Assembly (NCBI RefSeq): GCF_903181435.1
Contig: NZ_CAEUHO010000001.1
Span: 310,001-374,000, forward strand
Direction of reading: 5' to 3'
DNA length: 64,000 nucleotides
Origin: Bacteroides acidifaciens
GTDB lineage: Bacteria; Bacteroidota; Bacteroidia; Bacteroidales; Bacteroidaceae
The notes beneath the pieces were generated by a model. It searched no databases. It was not told where the DNA came from and saw nothing but the letters and a program-made list of their open reading frames with translations. The translations under genes were made by a program, and so were the position numbers. Numbering within the stretch: the first letter of the stretch is position 1; each line of letters starts with the position of its first letter. This document shows positions 50,458 through 57,607 of this stretch, piece after piece.

Positions 50458-50910
50458 TTACTTCTTTCCTGAAAATTCATCTTTCACCTCAAAGCACGGG
50501 CACGCCTTAATCCACTCTTCCGGTTCAATCTCTCCGTTTCCGTTGCGGTCCGGCGATAGGTCGCGGTGTCCGCACACCCGGGAGTCGGGAAACTTCTCTC
50601 TCAACCGGTTCACCAATTGCCATAGTGAGGAACATTGTGCCGGTGTCCGTGTGTCTGCCGGGCGTCCCAGGCAGTCCAGTCCGCCTTCATAACAGATACC
50701 TATTGAGTGAGCATTCCATCCGCGGACATGTGCGCCGATGCGGTCAATCGGACGGGTGAGATGAACCGTCCCGTCCTTGCGGATATAATAGTGGTATCCT
50801 GTCCCGTTGAAGCCACGGCGGCGGTGTTGTAAATCGAGGTCGTCCGGGGTGAGCGAACGGTCGGCGCGTGTGGCGGAACAGTGAATCACGATTAAGTCAA
50901 TCTTTCTCAT
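50458..50910 (-). CDS. N-acetylmuramoyl-L-alanine amidase (type 2)
   Basis: 150 residues, close to T7 lysozyme-like enzymes. Zinc ligands are H10 in VIHCSAT, a His in VCGHRDL and the Cys in ACPCF. The protein has no signal peptide, so it needs a channel or lysis for access to the wall. A loop DRNGNGEIEPEE between the last two ligands has the exact spacing of a calcium EF-hand/dockerin loop. It is 45 bases downstream of the HU gene and 38 upstream of the smalltalk gene. Confidence 0.93.
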   Translation of the reverse strand: MRKIDLIVIHCSATRADRSLTPDDLDLQHRRRGFNGTGYHYYIRKDGTVHLTRPIDRIGAHVRGWNAHSIGICYEGGLDCLGRPADTRTPAQCSSLWQLVNRLREKFPDSRVCGHRDLSPDRNGNGEIEPEEWIKACPCFEVKDEFSGKK

Positions 50911-50955
50911 AATGGGGCTTGTTGAGTGTTCGTTACCTTGTTACCTGCCGGTCGG

Positions 50956-51447
50956 TTATGCTGCCGGATCCGGGGTCTCGCCGTCATCACCACCCGGATT
51001 CGGGTCGGGATTTCCACCCGGTTTTTCAGGGTCGCTCTTGTCTCCGTCGCTGTTTTCGGGTTTGTATTTGCTGTATTCCAGCGTTTTCAGCGCATTCTTG
51101 ATTTCCTTACCGGGACGGAAACGGACACGGGCGCCTTTAATCAGTCCTTCTTTCACGTCTTTCGGGATGAGTGCGCCCGAACTGCGCAGCGTGACATAGA
51201 ACGAACCGAGGCCACCCAGGCGAACGATTTCCGCTTTCTTGAAACTCTCTATCATTTCCGTCTGAAGCGCACGCAGCACGCAGAGCACGTCCGCCCAGTT
51301 CACGGTACTCGAACGCTGGATGCGTTCCGCCATCTCGTCGATATCTATCTCGCCGCTCGACTTTGTCAGGGCGTAATACATATCCGGCTTTTCCTTGTCC
51401 AGCATGTTTTTACGAAGCACGCTGGTGAATGAAAATACTTTTGCCAT
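50956..51447 (-). CDS. HU family DNA-binding protein with acidic Pro/Gly tail
   Basis: 163 residues. The N-terminal part and VRFRPGKEIKNAL match the HU/IHF fold adapted in Bacteroides accessory loci, where the DNA arm has diverged. The last 40 residues are a Pro/Gly/Asp-rich tail (KPGGNPDPNPGGDDGETP), disordered. It may bend DNA of the local mobile element or coat it. It leads the amidase-smalltalk operon. Confidence 0.9.
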   Translation of the reverse strand: MAKVFSFTSVLRKNMLDKEKPDMYYALTKSSGEIDIDEMAERIQRSSTVNWADVLCVLRALQTEMIESFKKAEIVRLGGLGSFYVTLRSSGALIPKDVKEGLIKGARVRFRPGKEIKNALKTLEYSKYKPENSDGDKSDPEKPGGNPDPNPGGDDGETPDPAA

Positions 51448-51706
51448 AAAATCCTTTAATTTTTAATCGTTAATTATTAATTGTCTTCGAGGCTCATAAG
51501 TGGTTCCTTGCTTATGACACTACGAAGGTACGGCAACGGGGATGGGGGATGTCGGTATTTGTCCGTAGGTGTCCGGCATTGTCTGTTATTGTCGGATAAT
51601 GTCTTTTAATGTCTGTATCTATAAGAAAATAGAGGTTCTATTATTTGACAAATTGGCGGATTCTTACTATCTTTATAGCATTATATAATACTAATAAATA
51701 ACAATA

Positions 51707-51943
51707 ATGAACACAACGAAAGAAGAGAAAAAATTTGAATTGAGAGCGTATGATAAAGTCGAGCTGGCGTTGCTCTACTGTCCCGGACGTTCGCAAGAAA
51801 CGGCGATGAAGACGCTGACACGGTGGATTAACGGGTGCGGACAGTTGGTGCAGGCGCTGCGCGATATCGGATACAATTCGCGGCGGCATCGCTTTCTGCG
51901 CCAAGAGGTGGAGCAGATAGTCCGCTATCTGGGAGAGCCTTGA
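51707..51943 (+). CDS. DUF4248 domain protein, 78 aa
   Basis: A small soluble protein with the pattern LRAYDKVELALLYCPG, then TLTRWINGCGQL and a final helix ending RYLGEP. This matches DUF4248, a Bacteroides family that sits beside HU and VirE-like genes in mobile or capsule-associated loci. The order of helices and basic residues suggests a DNA-binding helix-turn-helix. It is divergent from the HU gene and could be the local regulator. Confidence 0.85.
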   Translation: MNTTKEEKKFELRAYDKVELALLYCPGRSQETAMKTLTRWINGCGQLVQALRDIGYNSRRHRFLRQEVEQIVRYLGEP

Positions 51944-52300
51944 GGAAAAAGGCGATAAAAAAACGTCCGTTCGATATAAGCTTGTTTATCCTACCACCCT
52001 GTCCTTCGGACATCCCTCTTCCCGAAGGAAGGAAAACCATGCGGACGAAGTGATATCGAACTTACGATAAAAAATGAAGTACTTCTCCCTTCTTCTTTCA
52101 GTACATCTTTGGGCTTGAGTCTGTACTTGGTTTGTCCGGTTGTTGTACTTCACTTCGTTGGTTCTACTACTTGTCCGCTGCGGGTCAAGTACTTGGTTTC
52201 TGTTCGGCAGGTACGTCTTTATACTACAAAAACGTACATATTAAATACTGTTTTTACCTATCCGTTTTACTGCCACTACTGACAACTGCCAACTATGGGC
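51944..52300. other. Spacer with inverted repeat and recurrent GTACTT motifs
   Basis: The stretch has no gene. GTTCGATAT (about 51969) pairs with ATATCGAAC (about 52052), with an inner CCTTCGG/CCGAAGG hairpin between them. Downstream, GTAC-containing motifs recur every 15-30 bases (about 52079, 52101, 52123, 52145, 52189, 52211 and 52234). Two copies of GTACTTGGTTT stand 66 bases apart. These look like repeated binding sites. Confidence 0.5.
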
Positions 52301-54754
52301 TTACTTGTCAGTGATTTTTTTGATACGCACATACTTATTGTCTTGTTTATCAATATATTGATTGTCTATTGCATGTTTTAGATATCTACATGCGCTTCTT
52401 TCGCTGATGCCAATTTTCTGTGCCTTGTCGATGAATTCTTTGTACGTAAATTTCTTACTAATCTGATTGATTACAGGCCCTATGCGGAAGTAAGATTTCA
52501 ACGGTTTGGATTTCACCTCATCTCCCGGCAGTGAAGAAGAGAGCAGCAGACTGTGGCTGGTGGTGGTCTTCACAATGCCCATTGCCGCATGGAAATCCTC
52601 ATCCGAGCAGATATACTCTTTCATCTGCAAAGTTCCTTCACACTTGCGCAGGGCGGTGAGGATACTGGCTATACGCACCACGATTAATGCGGCACGAAGC
52701 ACGATAGACCCGGGAGCATCGGCCTTTTCGCAGGCTACTTCGTCCAGAAGTTGGGAGAAGTAGGAGGTATGCTCTTCCCATTGGCTGTCGCTCAAGGTGA
52801 CTTCCGTAGGCGACTGTTGCAGGAATAAGAACATTTCGAGCACTTCACCGCTGAGTTTTTTGAAGAAGGTGTCGTAGTCTTCCTTGCCTTTGATGGGCGC
52901 GGCGGAACGGTACTTCCAGCGTGATTCGGCGGTGAGTATGACGAAGCGGCTGTACAGTCCGTTGCCCAAAGAAGGGATGAAGAAAGCAAGCTGGTTGGGG
53001 GTGCCGGTGAACGAGAGAGCCAGATGCGGGTCTTCGGCACAGATAATCTGGTCGTCTATCTTGTAGTCCGTTGATACGGGTTCGTGATGGAAGGCGGCGC
53101 GGAACACGTCGTCATGATGTCCGCACTTTTGTCTCATGGCACCGGATATCATATCAAGTTCGGAGGCGTTGATGATGAGCCCGAGTTTGCCGTTGGTTTT
53201 CAGACGCCTGATTAACTGGTTCTTGGATGTGCTGGGGGCGCCGCAGAGATATAGGTATTCGGGTTTTTCGGGCATGGAAGGGGGAGTGGTGGCGGCAGGC
53301 GATGCTCCTCCTTTCTTGCCGGGCTGGTTGGCTTTCTCCCAAGCCTCCAGTTCGCGTTCGTAGGCTTCTTTTTTCTTTTTGTTCTCTCCTTTCAGATAGT
53401 TGTTGATGGATTCGGGAAGCCTGCTTGCCAGTGTGAGAAGTCCTTTTCCGGAAGCCGATGAAGCAATGACGAGAAGAAAAATATGAGGGCTGTAGTAACG
53501 TTGGTCGAAACTTACGGTTACGTTGGGCATACATCCGCTCAGGTTCGCCAGTATGCCCAGCAGCAGAATGTCGCGTTCGCGGTCGGTGCGGGCGGCTATG
53601 AGGGCTCTTTGCAGGAATGAGGGGAGATGCTGGTAAACCTCTGCCGGAATACAGGGTGATGAAGAGCGAAGTTCTTCATCTTTTATTGACAGTTCTTCTT
53701 CATCGACAGTGGTATTTTCCGGATAATTCTGCCCATAGTTGGCAGTTGGCAGTGTTGGCAGTAAATTGGGGGTGTTTTTGGGGGCATATGATGAGTCAAT
53801 GTATTGATATCCAGTGAATAAATCTTTTTGTAATTCTTTCAGGGTATATCCGTTTCCTACAATTTCTACTGCCATAACAGATGTTAATTTTTCAAGTTCC
53901 TCTTTTGAAAATCCCTTACGTCGTGCGCTTCTTCCCAAGGCGAGCATGGATTCGTGCCGGTTTCCTTTCTGCCAGGGGTGATATTGGAAGAAGGTGTGGA
54001 CGAAGGCTTCGATATATCCGCAGGCTTCGGTGAGGGGCGGTATGGGAGAGAACTTGCCGTTGATACCTGTGGGGTAAGGGGTGCTGCTGCCGTTGGCATA
54101 TGTATATTTGGGGGAGCGGACGAGTTGTGCCAGAGAAGGGTCGGTAGCCAGTTCTTCACGCCAGGGGTACGGTTCGGGAGCAGGGTTGTAGTAAGCGTTG
54201 GGGTCCCAGACGCAGGAACAGGGTTGGGTGATGCGGGCGCATTGCTCGTCGCAGGGATGTCCGGCGATGCGTTGCAGCGTTTGCTGGCAGATGGCGTAAG
54301 CGAGGGGATACTCTTCGGGGGTGTTGACATCAAGGTAAACGATGATTTTCAGCCCTTCGCCGGAGATGCTGTTGTGGGCGTAGGTCACGTAAGGCAGTTG
54401 GCAGAGCAGGTTCTTGATTTCGAGTGTCCGTTGGCCGCAGTGGTCGAGGTCGTACATGGCGAGGCTGCTCATCTTCTCCAGGTTGGCAGCTGCGTGGCTG
54501 CAATGAGGGCGGCAGATGCCTTCGACGATGACGACGGGCATTGAGTCTTTGGTCATCTTGGCTTCGTTTTCCCGGTCGGGACGGCCTTTCAGTTTCCGGT
54601 ACGATTCGGTTTTGGGTTTCCATAGGGGGCTTGTTTCCTGCAGGTAGAGTTCGTGCAGGGTGATGATGGTGGATTCTTTGCTCCACAGGTTGTTGAAAAA
54701 AGAAAAAGAGAATTGCTTGCTTTGGGGTTGCGACGATGGGTCGGTTGTTTCCAT
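52301..54754 (-). CDS. BT4734/BF3469-DUF3987 protein (VirE/primase-like)
   Basis: 817 residues. The N-terminal part (about 60-200) matches the BT4734/BF3469 VirE-N-type domain (VVIVEGICRPHCSH and GEGLKIIVYLD), similar to archaeo-eukaryotic primase parts. The middle (about 400-650) is DUF3987, a helicase-like ATPase with a P-loop variant ASSASGKG near 435, a Lys/Glu-rich insert and FTGTPNQLAFF. A winged-helix-like end follows. Such proteins lie at the border of capsule loci and mobile elements in Bacteroides; replication or mobilisation is likely. Confidence 0.9.
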   Translation of the reverse strand: METTDPSSQPQSKQFSFSFFNNLWSKESTIITLHELYLQETSPLWKPKTESYRKLKGRPDRENEAKMTKDSMPVVIVEGICRPHCSHAAANLEKMSSLAMYDLDHCGQRTLEIKNLLCQLPYVTYAHNSISGEGLKIIVYLDVNTPEEYPLAYAICQQTLQRIAGHPCDEQCARITQPCSCVWDPNAYYNPAPEPYPWREELATDPSLAQLVRSPKYTYANGSSTPYPTGINGKFSPIPPLTEACGYIEAFVHTFFQYHPWQKGNRHESMLALGRSARRKGFSKEELEKLTSVMAVEIVGNGYTLKELQKDLFTGYQYIDSSYAPKNTPNLLPTLPTANYGQNYPENTTVDEEELSIKDEELRSSSPCIPAEVYQHLPSFLQRALIAARTDRERDILLLGILANLSGCMPNVTVSFDQRYYSPHIFLLVIASSASGKGLLTLASRLPESINNYLKGENKKKKEAYERELEAWEKANQPGKKGGASPAATTPPSMPEKPEYLYLCGAPSTSKNQLIRRLKTNGKLGLIINASELDMISGAMRQKCGHHDDVFRAAFHHEPVSTDYKIDDQIICAEDPHLALSFTGTPNQLAFFIPSLGNGLYSRFVILTAESRWKYRSAAPIKGKEDYDTFFKKLSGEVLEMFLFLQQSPTEVTLSDSQWEEHTSYFSQLLDEVACEKADAPGSIVLRAALIVVRIASILTALRKCEGTLQMKEYICSDEDFHAAMGIVKTTTSHSLLLSSSLPGDEVKSKPLKSYFRIGPVINQISKKFTYKEFIDKAQKIGISERSACRYLKHAIDNQYIDKQDNKYVRIKKITDK

Positions 54755-55081
54755 GATTCGTTGTTTTTATTTATTATGATGTAGTTTGTGAGATAAAGAA
54801 AGGAAGATAGTAGTGGCAACACGAGTTTGCATAGAATGGTCGGTTCCTTAAATCGGGGGACAAAAGTAGGAACAATGTAAGGAAGATTGAAATGTTAAAA
54901 ATAAGCGTAGATGTTGTATCAACGGATTTTTATTCTGCTACGATAATCTCAATGTCATAACCTATGAACGGTCCGCTCCGTCTATGGCTTATCGTTGATT
55001 TAATGATGCTTTGTTTGTATGTGTGATTGTATGTGTGTATATTTGTTGCATCAATAAGATAAATATACTGATAATCAAATA
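54755..55081. other. Divergent control region of the DUF3987 gene and the antitoxin-like gene
   Basis: On the minus strand a TACTTTTG motif at 54861-54868 may start the DUF3987 gene. On the plus strand TTTG (55014-55017) and TATATTTG (55038-55045), 20 bases apart, form a strong promoter for the gene at 55082. An imperfect inverted repeat (ACGATAA at about 54939 with TTATCGT at about 54989) stands between. No gene is present. Confidence 0.6.
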
Positions 55082-55270
55082 ATGGCACGTCCGATTCAAA
55101 ATACTCCTACTATAAAAGGTGAGGATGCTAAAAGATTTAGAAAAGAACTTTTGGAATCTCTTACCAAGAAGCTTACGCCCGAAGAAAAGGCTGCAAAGAA
55201 AAAGGAAATCAGAGAGATGGAAGAAAGTTATAATTTGTTAGTATCGATTTCTGGTGGAACATTCTATTGA
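55082..55270 (+). CDS. Small protein of an acetyltransferase pair, antitoxin-like, 62 aa
   Basis: A charged, helical protein beginning MARPIQNTPTIKGEDAKRF, a pattern I know from small proteins placed in front of GNAT toxins in Bacteroides. The Lys/Glu-rich C-terminal half (KKLTPEEKAAKKKEIRE) suggests DNA or partner binding. Its last codons overlap the start of a truncated GNAT frame (GTG at 55254). With the partner broken, this gene may now be an orphan antitoxin or repressor. Confidence 0.68.
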   Translation: MARPIQNTPTIKGEDAKRFRKELLESLTKKLTPEEKAAKKKEIREMEESYNLLVSISGGTFY

Positions 55271-55352
55271 CTTTTGGGAGTTGCTGAAACAGGGAAAAGT
55301 AACAGTAACCCACTTAAATACAGATTATGAGTTTAAGTCGTTCAAATGTTAA
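55254..55352 (+). pseudogene. Truncated GNAT acetyltransferase, first 32 residues
   Basis: From GTG at 55254 the frame reads EHSIDFWELLKQGKV, then HLNTDYEFKSFKC and a stop at 55350. The beginning looks like intact GNAT toxins that continue after the KSF motif with a Cys-Gly-Asn segment; here a stop follows at once. It overlaps the end of the small upstream gene by 17 bases. The rest of the enzyme is not found in the following 270 bases. Confidence 0.55.
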
Positions 55353-55408
55353 CGAACCTCTGTATTCTATTAAACCGTGTTATAAATCATCTTGCTTCGC
55401 CCCGAAAA

Positions 55409-55439
55409 TTTGGAGATATGCCGAAAGTCCGTATCTTTG
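55409..55439 (+). promoter_or_regulatory. Consensus promoter for a small RNA
   Basis: TTTG at 55409-55412 and TATCTTTG at 55432-55439 are 19 bases apart, a perfect fit to the Bacteroides sigma consensus. No reading frame follows within the next 70 bases. Confidence 0.75.
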
Positions 55440-55445
55440 TACTGT

Positions 55446-55510
55446 GTTTTTCATAGTATTAGATTTAAGGTTAACAAAGATTGGCTGTCTGGGATAGATA
55501 GCCTTTTTTT
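55446..55510 (+). ncRNA. Candidate small RNA with intrinsic terminator
   Basis: A transcript from near 55446 would run about 60 bases through an AT-rich segment (ATTAGATTTAAGGTTAAC) into a hairpin GGCTGTCT/AGATAGCC (55483-55503) followed by seven T. Promoter, short body and terminator are complete and no frame is present. I recall the same leader-like core (CATAGTATTAGATTTAAGG) from other Bacteroides spacers but cannot check. It lies between the GNAT remnant and the convergent transglutaminase gene. Confidence 0.6.
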
Positions 55511-55621
55511 ATGTCCCTACCCTTCGTTACAGAATCAGCCAGATTGCGACTGCCGTGATACCATGTGGAACTGACATAAGAAGAAAGCATCCCTGCCAGA
55601 TAGACAATTGAATTATTCCGC

Positions 55622-57544
55622 TTATTCCTTTTTTAGAATGATTTTGCCACCATATTGTCCTGCCACCAGTTTACGGAAACCGATGAATGCCTCGTATTCA
55701 TCAGGAGCATAAATCCCTTTCGGCATGAATAAACGATGAACGATATGTATCTCCTTGTCCTTCACCTCGACACTGGAGTGGAAACTCCCGAATTTGCCCG
55801 TCACATCAATCGGTTTCGGAAGCCCTTCGATGGCATATCCTTCCGGCAAACGGATGCGGATGCTGTCTGTGTCCGAATAGCCGTAGTTGATGTGGATAGG
55901 ATACGTGCGCTTCGTGACGGAAGGGACGCTGAATCCTTTTCTGAAAATGTTGGCGGGGACAAACAGGCGGTTTCCCGTCTTATGTCCGTATTGGTTGCTG
56001 TTGACGGAATAGTCGAAGGTGATGGACGGGGCTGTCTCTTTGCACTCTTTTATTTGCAGGTTCAGGATATCTGCTTGAGACAGGTTGATGTCCGCACGGA
56101 TGCGGTCTTTCTGCTTGTTGGGTTGAAGGTAAACGATGCCCGCTTCGTCTTCGTATTGGAACAGGCGGGACACCTCGTTGACCGATATTTTCGCTTCCGC
56201 CGTGGGGGAGAGGGTGACTTCGGCGACGATGCATTGCGTGTTCAGCGAATCGGGATAAGTGGGCAGACGGTGTATCCTGCCGCCTTCCGGTTCTATCAAC
56301 AGGGCGTCGTGTCCGGCAATGCCTTGATGGACGTAGCCGAAAGGAAGCTGCGGATTGGTACATTCCAGCCAGAGCGTATCCTGCGGAAGCGGGACTTGTA
56401 GAATGACATGGTTCATCTGGTTGGCGCTCGAAAAGTCGGGGAGCAGCCGTTCGTTGGTGGTGCTGATGACTGTGTAAGTAGAGGGAATACCCAGCTCTTT
56501 CAGCATGGCACGGGTGTAGTTGGACAAGCCTTTGCAGTCACCGAACCCCGTGCGGCAGACGTCTGCGGCGGCGATAGGCTGCAAGCCGCCGATGCCTAAC
56601 TGGATACTGACGTAGCGGGTAGTCTTGGCGAGATAGTCGTAGACGGCTTTCACTTTCTCCCGGTCGGTGGAACAGTGGGCGGTCAGCTCGTGCAGTTTGG
56701 CGCGGAAAGGGTCGGTGAGCTGGTCGCGTCCGTCGAGCAGTTGGTACTGCCATTCTCCGTATTTCTGCCAGGTGCTCAAGTCTCCTTCGGATTTGTCGTA
56801 CTTGAAAGCGGAAGGGGCGAAATAGACGCGGGGGAATAATTCGGCGGAGCTTGGACCGAAAGGTTCCCTGAGGATGGGAGACAGTCGGTGTGCGGTGACT
56901 TCTATCACTTGCTGGCCTTCGGGGCCGGTGGATTCTTTCGCTTCGATTCCTTTTCCCTGCGTGTTCAGTTCGCGGTATCGGCATCCCTGTCCGGCGGGAA
57001 GTTCAATCCGGTAGGCGGCTTTCTCTACGCCTTGGTTGAAGCTTGTTTGCGGGACGAAGGTGGAGTAGCCGATTAGTCCGTTGTTGCATTTCATTTCCCA
57101 TTCGTACTTCACCGTGAAGGGGAAAGAGGGGTAGTTGCACTCGTAATAATAGAAATAATCGTCCGTGGTGAGCGAAGAGCTGTATTCGCTCTTTTGAAGG
57201 TCGGATTTCTTAATCTTGCGTACGGTCTGTCCCGAAGCGTTGATGATTTCTCCGGAGAATTTCTGTAAGGAACGGAACATGTCGCATCCGCAATAGAAGG
57301 CGGCGTCTTCCAGACCTTTGCGGTTGAGTATGGTGATAGTCCGGCTTTCCTTTTCTACGGATTGGGTCATTGACTTGCAGAGGATTTCTGTCCGGGCGTC
57401 CGTGACGACGGAGTTGGCATCCTTCATCGTGTCTTGTGCGCGGACGGGCGTTGCCAGAAGGCTCAGGCAAAAAACGACATAAGACAGGGTGGATACTTTC
57501 TTTATGAAGTGCTTTATGGAGTTGGATTGATTGGGATGTTTCAT
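55622..57544 (-). CDS. DUF3857/transglutaminase-like protein, catalytic residues mostly present
   Basis: 640 residues with a signal peptide (1-36). The N-terminal part is DUF3857 (SEYSSSLTTDDYFYYYE region), followed by a transglutaminase core. The putative triad is Cys in GFGDCKGLSNY, His in MNHVIL and a Glu (in place of Asp) in LWLECTNP. A DUF3858-like beta domain ends the protein. Such proteins are exported and may work as peptidases or amidases on periplasmic or surface substrates. It is the second gene of a tandem pair. Confidence 0.88.
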   Translation of the reverse strand: MKHPNQSNSIKHFIKKVSTLSYVVFCLSLLATPVRAQDTMKDANSVVTDARTEILCKSMTQSVEKESRTITILNRKGLEDAAFYCGCDMFRSLQKFSGEIINASGQTVRKIKKSDLQKSEYSSSLTTDDYFYYYECNYPSFPFTVKYEWEMKCNNGLIGYSTFVPQTSFNQGVEKAAYRIELPAGQGCRYRELNTQGKGIEAKESTGPEGQQVIEVTAHRLSPILREPFGPSSAELFPRVYFAPSAFKYDKSEGDLSTWQKYGEWQYQLLDGRDQLTDPFRAKLHELTAHCSTDREKVKAVYDYLAKTTRYVSIQLGIGGLQPIAAADVCRTGFGDCKGLSNYTRAMLKELGIPSTYTVISTTNERLLPDFSSANQMNHVILQVPLPQDTLWLECTNPQLPFGYVHQGIAGHDALLIEPEGGRIHRLPTYPDSLNTQCIVAEVTLSPTAEAKISVNEVSRLFQYEDEAGIVYLQPNKQKDRIRADINLSQADILNLQIKECKETAPSITFDYSVNSNQYGHKTGNRLFVPANIFRKGFSVPSVTKRTYPIHINYGYSDTDSIRIRLPEGYAIEGLPKPIDVTGKFGSFHSSVEVKDKEIHIVHRLFMPKGIYAPDEYEAFIGFRKLVAGQYGGKIILKKE

Positions 57545-57607
57545 AATATATAAAGATTGAGCATTGTCAGTGCTATGCTTGCTCCGGCGCTACACCGGCT
57601 ACGTCGG

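Noticed and set aside
50277..50510. Plus-strand frame of 77 codons
   Set aside because: Lies opposite the smalltalk gene; that gene has a strong SD and known neighbours.
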